A model generated the notes under the pieces. It was not told the DNA's origin and searched no databases. It was given only the letters and a program-made list of their open reading frames with translations. Shown here one piece after another: positions 49,016 to 57,756 of a stretch of 64,000 nucleotides of DNA. This stretch comes from Bog-756 sp963727955 (GTDB taxonomy: Bacteria; Actinomycetota; Acidimicrobiia; Acidimicrobiales; RAAP-2): assembly GCA_963727955.1 (NCBI GenBank), contig CAVSII010000001.1:496001-560000 (forward strand), written 5' to 3'. Made by a program: the position numbers and the translations under genes. The stretch's first letter is position 1. Each line of letters begins with the position of its first letter.

Positions 49016-51076
49016 GTGGAGCATTTCCTGGGCTTTGCCATCCCCGGTATTCCCTACGGCTGCACCTATGCCATGGTGGCCGTGGGGCTGGTCCTCACCT
49101 ACCAGGCCACAGGTGTCTTCAACTTCGCCTTCGGGGCCCAGGCCTACATGTCGGCCTTCATCTTCACCCTGCTGGTCCAGAACGAGAACCTGCCCATCTG
49201 GGCCGCCTTCATCATCTCGGTAGTGATACTGGCTCCCGTCTTCGGTCTGGCCCTGGACCGCTACCTCTTCCGTAAGATCCCCAACGCCAACACCACGGCC
49301 AAGCTGGTTACCGGCATCACCCTCTTTGTGGGCATCCCCGCCCTGTTGCCGGTCATCTTCGGAAGCAGCAACCAGTACAACCCACCCAGCATCCTGTTCA
49401 ACCCCGACGTCGTCTACTTCCGCATCGCCGGCACCCCGTTCAACGGGATCTATCTGAGCGCCCTGGTGGCCACCGCCGTGGTTCTGCTGGCCCTGGTCGC
49501 TCTCATGAGGTTCACCAACCTCGGCCTGCAGATGCGGGGGGCGGTAGAGAGCCGGCGCCTGGTCCAGCTGGACGGGGTCAATGCCGGCCGGGTGGTGGCC
49601 TCGGCCTGGGCCATCTCCAGCCTGATGGCCGGTTTGGCCGGGGTCCTGCTGGCCCCCGCCACCGGTCAGCTTCAGGCCCAGGACTACGCCACGCTGATGG
49701 TGGCCGCCTTTGCCGCCGCCGCCTGGGCGGTACTGCGCTCGATGCCCATCGCCGCCCTGGTGGGGATCATCGTGGGCATCGCCGACACCGTCCTCCAGGG
49801 CTATCTTCCGTCGAACAGTGTGTGGTCATCCGCCGTTCTCTCCTCCCTGCCTTTCATCGTGCTGATCGCCGCCCTGCTCATCGTGCCCGGGCTGCGCAAG
49901 CTGGGCGACGCCAAGGATCCCCTGGCCTCCATCGACCCCCCCACCCCGCCCACCACGGCCGCCCTGCGGGCGCCGCAACTGGACCGCATCATCCGCATCC
50001 TCTGGTACGTCCTGCTGGCCGCGTTCATCGTCTCCATGCTGACCTGGATGCCGAAGACGTGGGAGAACGTCTTCAACTCCGGTCTGGCCTTCTCCCTGAT
50101 CTTCCTTTCCATCACCCTGATCACGGGGATGGGGGGACAACTCTCTCTCTGCCAGGCGACATTGGCCGGTGTCGGCGCCTTTACCGCGGCTCAACTGGCC
50201 AACCACATCGGACTCAGCCTCCTGGTCGGCGGTCTGGTGGGATCCGTGGCGGCCGGTCTGGTGGCGGTCGTGCTGGCCGTCATGTCCCTCCGGTTGCGCG
50301 GTCTAGGTCTGGCCCTCATGACCATCGCCGCTGCCCTGTTCTTCGACAGCGCCGTGTTCCCTCAGCTCTCGACCACCAACGGCGCCCCCATCAGCGTCCA
50401 GTCGAAGTGGGTGGGTCTGGGGATCCTGAACCCCGATGGCCACGCCTTCTTCGTTCTGGCCATGGTCGTCCTGGTGGTGTGCGTCGTGGGCGTGCTCCTC
50501 ATACGACAGGGGACCACGGGGCGCTATTTGGCCGCCATGCGGGGCAGTGAGACGGCGGCAGCGGGGATGGGTATCAACCTGACCTGGCAGCGGGTAGTTA
50601 TCTTCGGCCTCTCCGGGGTGGTGGCCGGGTTGGGCGGGACCCTGCTGACCATCCAGCAGCAGTCGGTGAGTGCCGAGGGTTTCAGCTACGAGTTCTCGTT
50701 GGCCTTCGTGGTCATCGTGGTCTCCACCGGCGTCAGCACGGTGGAGGGGGCCATCAACGCCGGCATCGCCTTTGTGGTCATCCAGCAACTCCTGACCTAT
50801 CTGCCGGCCCGTTTTGGTGGGGACAGCCTGGTCTTCGTTCTCTTCGCCTTCGGGGCCATAAACTACGCCGCCCATCCCGAGGGTGTCCTCGAGTACTCCA
50901 AGCGGCGTTGGACGCTGCGCATGCAGAACCTGTTCTTCAAACCGGACCCACCGCCGGCCGTGCCTGCCGGGGGCGCACTCCTGGGGGCCTTCGGGAACGG
51001 TTCCGAGGCGGTGGGGGGCGGTTCCGCCCCGGCGGGGGCGGTCGACGCCGGGCCCCGGGTGGTCGATCGTGGTTAG
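49016..51076 (+). CDS. Fused LivH-LivM permease
   Basis: 686-residue membrane protein. The first half (1 to about 290) is a LivH-type permease (YGCTYAMVAVGLVLTYQATGV...GLQMRGAVESRRLVQLDGVNAGR); a soluble linker (LGDAKDPLASIDPPTPPTTA) follows; the second half (about 325-635) is LivM-type (LITGMGGQLSLCQATLAGVGAFTAAQ, MTIAAALFFDSA, RYLAAMRGSETAAAGMGIN). Roughly 8 helices per half. A Gly-rich C-terminal tail of about 45 residues extends into the cytoplasm. GTG start; its stop overlaps the ATPase gene by 8 nt. Confidence 0.92.
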   Translation: MEHFLGFAIPGIPYGCTYAMVAVGLVLTYQATGVFNFAFGAQAYMSAFIFTLLVQNENLPIWAAFIISVVILAPVFGLALDRYLFRKIPNANTTAKLVTGITLFVGIPALLPVIFGSSNQYNPPSILFNPDVVYFRIAGTPFNGIYLSALVATAVVLLALVALMRFTNLGLQMRGAVESRRLVQLDGVNAGRVVASAWAISSLMAGLAGVLLAPATGQLQAQDYATLMVAAFAAAAWAVLRSMPIAALVGIIVGIADTVLQGYLPSNSVWSSAVLSSLPFIVLIAALLIVPGLRKLGDAKDPLASIDPPTPPTTAALRAPQLDRIIRILWYVLLAAFIVSMLTWMPKTWENVFNSGLAFSLIFLSITLITGMGGQLSLCQATLAGVGAFTAAQLANHIGLSLLVGGLVGSVAAGLVAVVLAVMSLRLRGLGLALMTIAAALFFDSAVFPQLSTTNGAPISVQSKWVGLGILNPDGHAFFVLAMVVLVVCVVGVLLIRQGTTGRYLAAMRGSETAAAGMGINLTWQRVVIFGLSGVVAGLGGTLLTIQQQSVSAEGFSYEFSLAFVVIVVSTGVSTVEGAINAGIAFVVIQQLLTYLPARFGGDSLVFVLFAFGAINYAAHPEGVLEYSKRRWTLRMQNLFFKPDPPPAVPAGGALLGAFGNGSEAVGGGSAPAGAVDAGPRVVDRG

Positions 51077-51842
51077 CGACACCGACACACTTCTCCGGGT
51101 GGCCGATGTCACCAAGACGTTCGGTGGGGTCACCGCCGTCGACGCCGTTGGCTTCGTCGTCAAGGCGGGCGAGAGTGTCGGGCTGGTCGGTCCCAACGGC
51201 GCCGGCAAGACCACCCTGTTCAACTGCATCTGCGGGCAGATCCAACCCCAACGGGGGAGTGTCGAGCTCGCCGGCCAGGAGCTGCTCGAGATGCCGACCT
51301 ACAGGCGAGCGCGCCTCGGGATCGGCCGGACCTACCAGCGGGTCGAGATCTTTCCGGACATGACCGTGCGCGACCACCTGGTGGTAGCCGAACGGGCTCG
51401 GCGTCGTCAGGGACGGTTGTGGAAGGACCTGTGCAACCGCAGTGCCCCTACCCCCGAGGAGTGCGCACGGGTCGACGCCGTCCTCGAACTGGTGGGTATC
51501 GAGAGCCAAGCGGATGTGCCGGTCTCGTCGCTGGGCCTGGGTTCGTGCCGGCTGGTCGAACTGGCCCGGGCCCTTGTATCCGACCCGGTGCTGCTGCTGG
51601 CCGACGAGCCGTCCTCGGGGCTCGACATCCACGAGACCCGGGAGCTGTCCCAGGTCCTGCAAATGCTGCAGAAGGAGCGGGGGATGGCGGTCCTGCTGGT
51701 CGAGCACGACCTGAACATGGTGGCTTCGGTTGTGGACCGCACCATCGTGATGAATCTCGGAGCCGTCATCGCCGAGGGGACGTTCGACGAGGTCATGTCC
51801 GACCCCGTTGTCCGACAGGCCTACCTCGGACTGACAGCGTGA
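51069..51842 (+). CDS. ABC importer ATPase, LivG-type
   Basis: 257 residues, GTG start inside the permease end. Walker A GPNGAGKTTLFN, Q-loop region GIGRTYQRVEIF, Walker B VLLLADEPSSGLD, and H-loop LLVEHD. The signature region is unusual: SSLGLGSCRLVELARAL instead of an LSGGQ-like motif. Length matches LivG. Drives import together with the second ATPase, whose start overlaps its stop (GTGA). Confidence 0.92.
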   Translation: MVSDTDTLLRVADVTKTFGGVTAVDAVGFVVKAGESVGLVGPNGAGKTTLFNCICGQIQPQRGSVELAGQELLEMPTYRRARLGIGRTYQRVEIFPDMTVRDHLVVAERARRRQGRLWKDLCNRSAPTPEECARVDAVLELVGIESQADVPVSSLGLGSCRLVELARALVSDPVLLLADEPSSGLDIHETRELSQVLQMLQKERGMAVLLVEHDLNMVASVVDRTIVMNLGAVIAEGTFDEVMSDPVVRQAYLGLTA

Positions 51843-52792
51843 CCTTTTCGACCGGTGAGACCGGACGGCCAAGCGGCGGCAGCGGGTCGGGGTCGGCCAC
51901 GGGGTCGACCACGGTGGAGGCGCCAAACGCACTCGATGTGGCCCATGTGAGCGCCAGCTACGGACCCTACCGGGCCCTGTTCGACGTGAGCTTCAGCGTG
52001 CCGGCGCGGGGGATAACCGCTCTCATCGGTTCCAACGGTGCCGGAAAGTCGACGGTGTCGCGGGTGGTGACCGGACTACTGCCCAGCACCAGCGGGACCA
52101 TTCAGCTCAATGGCGACCCGATCACCGGGCTCCCCGCCTTCAAGATCGCCAGGGCGGGAACGGCTCATGTGCCGGAGGGCCGCGGCATCTTCGCCAGTCT
52201 CACCGTCGAGGAGAACCTGCGTCTGGTGTTTCGCCAGCGGGGAGGACGTCGCTGCGTGCCCGACGCACTGGCCCGGGCCTACGAGGCCTTTCCCGCCCTG
52301 AGTCAGCGCCGTGGACAGGCCGGGGGGACCTTGTCGGGTGGGGAGCAGCGCATGCTCTCCCTGGCCAAGGTCCTGGTCCTCCCACCCAGCTTGCTGGTCG
52401 CCGACGAGATATCGCTCGGGTTGGCTCCGGTAGTCATCGACGCTGTTTACGAAGGATTGCGCCAGATCAACCAGGCGGGCACCGCCCTGTTGGTGGTCGA
52501 ACAACAGGTGGATCGGGTACTCGACCTGGCCAGCACCGCGGTGGTGCTCGAGCACGGTTCGGTGGCCTACAGCGGGAACGCCGACGGCGCACTGGCCGCC
52601 GTGGAACAGGTCATGGCCGCCCGGGGCGAGCAGGGTCCGGCCGCGGCGACCTCCCTCGGTGTGGACTGGTCGAGGGCCGATGCCGCCCCGGCGCGGGAGA
52701 CCGGTGGTCGACACCGTAGGCTTCGGGGACGTTACGCCAACGGGAGCCGGTCCGGTTCGGACTCGGCGCCGGAGGGAGAGGAGCCACAGTGA
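51839..52792 (+). CDS. ABC importer ATPase, LivF-type
   Basis: 317 residues. About 30 disordered Gly/Ser/Thr residues precede the ATPase core (LDVAHVSASYGPYRALFDV). Walker A GSNGAGKSTVSRV, VPEGRGIFASLTVEENL, full signature LSGGEQRMLSLAKVL, Walker B LLVADEISLGLAP and LLVVEQQVDRVLDLA. A basic, Ser/Arg-rich extension of about 65 residues follows the core; both ends are longer than typical LivF (235 residues). Coupled to the thiolase downstream by GTGA. Confidence 0.92.
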   Translation: MTFSTGETGRPSGGSGSGSATGSTTVEAPNALDVAHVSASYGPYRALFDVSFSVPARGITALIGSNGAGKSTVSRVVTGLLPSTSGTIQLNGDPITGLPAFKIARAGTAHVPEGRGIFASLTVEENLRLVFRQRGGRRCVPDALARAYEAFPALSQRRGQAGGTLSGGEQRMLSLAKVLVLPPSLLVADEISLGLAPVVIDAVYEGLRQINQAGTALLVVEQQVDRVLDLASTAVVLEHGSVAYSGNADGALAAVEQVMAARGEQGPAAATSLGVDWSRADAAPARETGGRHRRLRGRYANGSRSGSDSAPEGEEPQ

Positions 52793-53982
52793 GCGTTACC
52801 GAACGCGACGCCGTCATCGTCGATGTCATGCGCACCACCCTGGGGAAGCGAGGGGGCGCCCTGGCCAACTGGCATCCGGCCGATCTTCTCGGCTTCGCCC
52901 TCACCTCGTTGATCGACCGCACCGGGGTCGATCCGGCCATCATCGACGATGTCATCGGGGGATGCGTGACCGAGGTGGGCGAGCAGAGCACCAACGTCAC
53001 CCGCAATGCCTGGGTGTCGGCCGGGCTTCCCCAGAGCGTGCCGGCCACCACCGTCGATCGGCAGTGCGGTTCTTCCCAACAGGCCATGCAGTTTGGCGCT
53101 GCCGGGGTCAAGGCTGGCCATTACGACCTGGTGGTGGCCTGCGGGGTCGAGTCGATGAGCCGGGTGCCGCTGGCCTCCAACGCCCGTGGCGGAACGGGCC
53201 CGTTTCCGCCGTCCTTCCTCGAAGTCATCGACGGCCGCCTATGGGCTCAGTTCCGGGTGGCCCAGGTCCTGGCCGACCGGTGGGACGTGAGTCGCGAGGA
53301 GATGGACCGCTACTCCCTGGAGAGTCACCGCCGGGCGGCAGCCACGTGGGATGCGGGCGGCTTCACCGCCGAAGCGGTTCCGGTACCCATAAAGGACGAG
53401 GACGGCGCCTTCACCGGCGATTCGCTGACCTCCGACGAGGGCATCCGCCGCAGCGGGTCCATGGAGTCGATGGCCGGACTGGCACCGGCGCAGAGCTGGG
53501 AGCCGGATACGGCACCTGACATCACGGCCGGCAACTCGTCCCAGATGACCGACGGAGCCGCGGCCATGCTCATCGCCGAGCGATCGCTGGCCGAGCGACT
53601 GGGTCTGCCCATCCGTGGCCGGTTCGCCCATGCCACCGTGGCTGCCGACGATGCCGCCATCGTGCTGTCCGCCCCTGTGCCGGCGACGGAGCGCCTACTC
53701 GAGCGGTCGGGGATGAAGGTCGACCAGTTCGACGCCATCGAATGCAACGAAGCGTTCGCCGCCATACCGCTGATGTGGAACCGGGCCTTCCATGCCGACC
53801 CTGAGCAACTCAATCCGTGCGGCGGCGCCATCGCCATCGGGCACCCGCTGGGTGCCAGCGGTGTCCGTCTGGCTGCCACCCTCCTCAACCGGCTCGAGGC
53901 CACCGGTGGCCGCTACGGATTCCAGACCATGTGCGAAGGCGGGGGTCAGGCCAACGCCATGGTCATCGAACGGCTGGCCTGA
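52789..53982 (+). CDS. Thiolase (acetyl-CoA acyltransferase)
   Basis: 397 residues, GTG start overlapping the LivF stop. Complete biosynthetic/degradative thiolase site: nucleophile Cys in VDRQCGSSQQAMQF (near residue 88), NEAFAAIPL, GHPLGASGVRL with the His, and CEGGGQANAMV with the second Cys. Full-length and intact. Placement as the last gene of the transporter operon links uptake directly with the thiolytic step. Confidence 0.94.
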   Translation: MSVTERDAVIVDVMRTTLGKRGGALANWHPADLLGFALTSLIDRTGVDPAIIDDVIGGCVTEVGEQSTNVTRNAWVSAGLPQSVPATTVDRQCGSSQQAMQFGAAGVKAGHYDLVVACGVESMSRVPLASNARGGTGPFPPSFLEVIDGRLWAQFRVAQVLADRWDVSREEMDRYSLESHRRAAATWDAGGFTAEAVPVPIKDEDGAFTGDSLTSDEGIRRSGSMESMAGLAPAQSWEPDTAPDITAGNSSQMTDGAAAMLIAERSLAERLGLPIRGRFAHATVAADDAAIVLSAPVPATERLLERSGMKVDQFDAIECNEAFAAIPLMWNRAFHADPEQLNPCGGAIAIGHPLGASGVRLAATLLNRLEATGGRYGFQTMCEGGGQANAMVIERLA

Positions 53983-54019
53983 GCGGTTCTGGCCCCAGCG
54001 GTTCTTCCTCAGCGGTTCT
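53982..54019. repeat. Triplicated AGCGGTTCT motif between convergent genes
   Basis: AGCGGTTCT at 53982, 53997 and 54011, spaced 15 and 14 nt, embedding the thiolase stop and encoding the last residues (KNR) of the minus-strand crotonase. No stem-loop; probably a small duplication that reshaped the gene ends. Confidence 0.8.
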
Positions 54020-54818
54020 TCCACTGAGGGGTGCGCTTTTCGGCGAAGGCCAACGGGCCTTCGACGGCGTCCTCGCTGGAGAACACCTCCTTGGAGATGG
54101 CCGACTCGATGCGGTAGGCCTCCTTCATGTCGACGGCCAGGCCGGTGATGACCGATTCTTTGGTCTTGCGCACGGCCAGCGGTCCGTTGGCGGTGATCCG
54201 CCGGGCGTAGTCGAGGGCCCGATCCATCACCTTGGGCGGAGGACAGACTTCGTTGACCAGTCCCATCTCGTAGACCCGCCGGGCCGAGATCTGGTCGGCG
54301 CACAGGAGGAGCTCCATGGCCGCCGGGTAGGGGATCTGCCGGGGAAGCCTCACCGTGGTCCCCCCGCCGGCGAACAGTCCCCGCTTGGGCTCCATGACCC
54401 CGAAGGTGGCGGTGTCGGCCGCCACCCGCAGATCACAGCCGCCCAACATCTCCATGCCCCCGGCCACGCAGGTCCCGTTGACGGCGGCCACGATCGGCTT
54501 GTAGAGCTTGACGTTGCGCAGGACCGCTTTGACACCATCGTCGAGGCGGTAGCCATCGATCTCGGAGACTCCGTCCTCCTTCATCTGCGCCTGGAGGCGG
54601 GTGATCTGGGGGATGTAGGTCTTGAGATCGGCCCCGACGCAGAAGTCGGGCCCGACCCCGGTGATGACCGCCACCCAGGCATCATCGTCGGCGCCGAACC
54701 GCTCCCAGGCCCCCCGGAGCTGAGCGAAGTGTTCCATGTCCAGCGAATTGCGGGCCTCGGGTCGGTCGATGGTGATGCGGACGATGTGATCGTCGCCCGT
54801 GTCGTAGTGGATGCTCAT
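54009..54818 (-). CDS. Enoyl-CoA hydratase (catalytic glutamates present)
   Basis: 269 residues. The only crotonase here with both catalytic acids: NGTCVAGGMEMLGGCD has Glu after the Gly pair and GVMEPKRGLFAGGG has the second Glu. Oxyanion strand VAVITGVGPDFCVGAD. Adds water to a 2-enoyl-CoA to give a 3-hydroxyacyl-CoA. 21 nt downstream of the amidohydrolase stop in a minus-strand operon (58968 to 54009). Confidence 0.93.
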   Translation of the reverse strand: MSIHYDTGDDHIVRITIDRPEARNSLDMEHFAQLRGAWERFGADDDAWVAVITGVGPDFCVGADLKTYIPQITRLQAQMKEDGVSEIDGYRLDDGVKAVLRNVKLYKPIVAAVNGTCVAGGMEMLGGCDLRVAADTATFGVMEPKRGLFAGGGTTVRLPRQIPYPAAMELLLCADQISARRVYEMGLVNEVCPPPKVMDRALDYARRITANGPLAVRKTKESVITGLAVDMKEAYRIESAISKEVFSSEDAVEGPLAFAEKRTPQWKNR

Positions 54819-54839
54819 GGGTTGTCGTGAAGGCCGGGC

Positions 54840-56153
54840 CTAGGCGTCGGTCTTCCGCTCTCCGATCTTCTCGAAGGTGCGGGCCACGGTTCCGAGGTCG
54901 ACGATTCCGGTGCGTGGCTCCTGGTCCGGCCGCCGCCGCGACACCGTCGACGTGTCCACCGTGCTGGCTTCAGCCCGCAGAGCCCCGACCGTGCAATTCT
55001 GGCGAGCCCGGACTACGAAAGGGTCGTAGTGGAAATGGCGCATGGCGTTGAGGTGAGTGATCTTGTCGATCTCCTCGTCCGCCACCTCGGCCAGGTACTT
55101 CATGAGCGCCTCGGGGGAGTGGGGCCAGGTCGAGTCGGAGTGGGGGTAGTCGCATTCCCAGGTGATGTTGTCGATATTGAGGTAGCGGCGGTTGTCTACC
55201 CCGAAGACATCGTCGATGAAACAGGTGATGACCCTCTCCTTGAACAGTTGGCTCGGCAGGTAGTCACCGAAGTCCTGGCCGGTCCAGGCCCGGTGATGCT
55301 GGTACACGTAGTCGAAGCGCTCGAGGGCGTAGGGGATCCAGCCGATGCCCCCCTCCGACAGGGCGAAGCGGAGATCGTCGAACTTGCGCAGCACCGGCGA
55401 CCACAGCAGGTCGGCTGCCGCCTGCACCGTGTTCATCGGCTGCAGGCTGATCATCACGTCGATGGGAGCGTCGGCGGCGGTGATGATCAGTTCGGACGAG
55501 GACCCGATGTGCATGCACACGACCATCTCCTCTTCGGCGCAGGCCATCCAGAACGGATCCCAGTGGGCGCTGTGGAAGGAGGGCCACCCCAGTTTGGCCG
55601 GGTTCTCCGAAAAGGTGACGGCGTGCACGCCCTTGGCTGCCATCCGGTGGACCTCGGCCGCTCCCAGCTCCGGGTCCCACATCACGGGCAGGCAGAGCGG
55701 GATGAAGCGACCGGGTTCGGCGTCGGACCACGCCTCCACGTGCCAGTCGTTGTAGGCCCGGATCATGGCCAGGGCCTCACCGGCGTCGGACGCGGCCCGG
55801 CGGGCGAAGAGCTGGCCACAGAACTGGGGGAAGGACGGGAAGCACATCGAGCCCAGCACCCCGTTGGCGCTCATGTCCCGGACCCGCTCGTGGACGTCGT
55901 AGCAACCGAGCCGCATCTCGGCCAGCGAGCTCGGTTCGATGCCGTACTCGTCGGGAGGCCGCCCCACGACGGCGTTGAGGCCCACGTTGGGAATCTCGCT
56001 GCCGTTGTAGTGCCAGAAGTCGGTTCCGTCCTCACGATGGATCAGCTGAGGGGCCTTGTCCTGGTAGCGGGAGGGGAGCCGTCCATCGAACATGCCCGGC
56101 GGCTCGACCACGTGGTCGTCCACGCTGACCAGAATCAGATCTTCGGTCCTCAT
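54840..56153 (-). CDS. Amidohydrolase (ACMSD/metal-dependent hydrolase family)
   Basis: 437 residues from the ATG at 56153 (GGGAGG 7 nt upstream). VSVDDHVVEPPGMFDGRLPS, VGLNAVVGRPPDEY, MSANGVLGSMCFPS, VVCMHIGSSSE, LSEGGIGWIPYALERFDYV, WECDYPHSDSTWPHSP align step by step with the protein at 35759. Extra C-terminal 45 residues. Metal-dependent hydrolase or decarboxylase; substrate unknown. Second-last gene of the minus-strand operon. Confidence 0.9.
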   Translation of the reverse strand: MRTEDLILVSVDDHVVEPPGMFDGRLPSRYQDKAPQLIHREDGTDFWHYNGSEIPNVGLNAVVGRPPDEYGIEPSSLAEMRLGCYDVHERVRDMSANGVLGSMCFPSFPQFCGQLFARRAASDAGEALAMIRAYNDWHVEAWSDAEPGRFIPLCLPVMWDPELGAAEVHRMAAKGVHAVTFSENPAKLGWPSFHSAHWDPFWMACAEEEMVVCMHIGSSSELIITAADAPIDVMISLQPMNTVQAAADLLWSPVLRKFDDLRFALSEGGIGWIPYALERFDYVYQHHRAWTGQDFGDYLPSQLFKERVITCFIDDVFGVDNRRYLNIDNITWECDYPHSDSTWPHSPEALMKYLAEVADEEIDKITHLNAMRHFHYDPFVVRARQNCTVGALRAEASTVDTSTVSRRRPDQEPRTGIVDLGTVARTFEKIGERKTDA

Positions 56154-56303
56154 TTGACTGCCTCCCACCCCTCGCTACGGTTGCGCTTGAACTGTGTCTC
56201 GTTGCCGGCTCCGGGCACGACCCGACGTCGGCTGGAGCGGCCCCGACGATGATAGGCGGGCCGGCCAGCCAGAGCCCACCGCCATCGCCGTCCGTGCCGC
56301 CAA

Positions 56304-57755
56304 TCACCGGTGGGCGGTGACGACTCTCCGCTCGCCGGTGGTCACGGTCACCGTCGAGTTGCCCAGGTCCTCCTCGGCGGCTGCCGGCTCGTCGAGCCGG
56401 GCGTAGGTGCGCGAGCCGTCGGGAAGCTCGGCGATGAGAGCCGTCCACTCCGGTCCCTCCCGCGAATAGACGGTGGAATAGGCGATCACCCGCGCCGTTC
56501 CGTCCGCCGGGTGAGCGAGGGGAACGGTGGGGGAAGGGTGGGTTTCGGCCGTCGCCGTGGTGGCTGGGGCCGACGGCCCGGGACGGGTGGACAGCAGCGC
56601 CGCGCTGTGGCTGGTCATGTGCATGCCCACCCCGCTCACCAGTCCGAGTGAATCAGGATCGTGCCGGAGAACCTCGGTCATGGCCGCCAGTGCATGGGTC
56701 GAGTAGTTGCTACCCGGGCCACCGTGGTAGGGGAGGGCCCCGGTGACGGTGAGTGGGCGGTCGTCCCCCGGACCGACCCCGAGGGCGTCGCGGGCAAAGG
56801 AGAGAGAGCTCCCGAAGCAGGAGTAGAGGTCGAGGTGGGCGACCTCGTCGACCGACAGACCCCCGGTGGCCGCGGCCATGGCCTGGCTCATGGCCGCGGC
56901 CATGGCCGGTGAACGCCACGGCTCGGGCCGGGTGGCCATGGTGGCTGGATCCTCGGCCACCGCCGCGCCTCGCAGGTACACCCTCCGGTCGGCGGACACC
57001 CCCAGGGCGTCGGCCTCGGCCTCGGTGGCCACCAGCACGGCGGCGGACATGTCCACGTCCATGATGGCCGTCATCAGCTTGGTGTAGGGCGAGGACACCA
57101 TGCGGTTGGACGGTGAGGGCGTGATGATCTCGTCGGCACTCCGGGCCGTGGGGAACCAGGCGTGGGCCGGCTGGGAGGCGGCCACCTCGGTCAGGGGCGC
57201 CATGAGCCGGCCGAGCTCTCGACGGTGATCGGCGGGGGAGATGCCGAGGTGGATGCGACGGGCGGTATCCAGGAGGGCGAAGGTGAGATAGGCCTGGTAG
57301 ATCCCGTGACGGGCCTCGTCCTTGTCGATGGACAAGGGAAAGGGCTGCGGTTCCTCGGGCGGATGCGACCAGGCCGGGTCGGGAAGATGGCGACGGGTGG
57401 CCAGAGCCTCCCCCCCGACGATGAGGGCCAGGTCGAGTTCCCCTTTGGCCATGGCCGCCGCCGTCTCGCCCAGCAGCCGGACCGGTACCGATCCTCCCAG
57501 CCCGGAGTAGCGGGCGACCGCTGGAGCGGCACCCAGCCGTTCGGCCAGCCGGCCGCAGGGATCGTCGTACTCCCACGACTGGCAGTAGACGACCTGGATG
57601 CTGTCGAGGGCGGCGACGGCCGACGGGCACCCTGCGTCATCGGCCGCCTCTCGGGCCAACGACTCCCACATGTCGAGAGGTTCGGGCGCCGGCTCCGCGT
57701 GCCAGGTGCGGCGGGCCACCCCGATGATGCACGGCGCCCGTGGATCCACGGACAC
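56304..57755 (-). CDS. Thiolase-like protein (TLP1-type) lacking the nucleophile, with C-terminal OB-like domain
   Basis: 483 residues, GTG start 1 nt after the ACAD stop. Thiolase fold is recognisable (IIGVARRTW, LALIVGGEAL, YSCFGSSLSFARDAL, LTVTGALPYHGGPGSNYSTHA), but where thiolases have the nucleophile (CASG/CATG) this one has ARYSGLGGSVPVRLL at residues 81-95, without Cys. The His of GHPxGATG is replaced by YHGGPGSN. The last 70 residues (VIAYSTVYSREGPEWTALIAE on) are the added domain of mycobacterial TLP1. Probably binds CoA but is not a normal thiolase. Confidence 0.85.
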   Translation of the reverse strand: MSVDPRAPCIIGVARRTWHAEPAPEPLDMWESLAREAADDAGCPSAVAALDSIQVVYCQSWEYDDPCGRLAERLGAAPAVARYSGLGGSVPVRLLGETAAAMAKGELDLALIVGGEALATRRHLPDPAWSHPPEEPQPFPLSIDKDEARHGIYQAYLTFALLDTARRIHLGISPADHRRELGRLMAPLTEVAASQPAHAWFPTARSADEIITPSPSNRMVSSPYTKLMTAIMDVDMSAAVLVATEAEADALGVSADRRVYLRGAAVAEDPATMATRPEPWRSPAMAAAMSQAMAAATGGLSVDEVAHLDLYSCFGSSLSFARDALGVGPGDDRPLTVTGALPYHGGPGSNYSTHALAAMTEVLRHDPDSLGLVSGVGMHMTSHSAALLSTRPGPSAPATTATAETHPSPTVPLAHPADGTARVIAYSTVYSREGPEWTALIAELPDGSRTYARLDEPAAAEEDLGNSTVTVTTGERRVVTAHR

Positions 57756-57756
57756 G

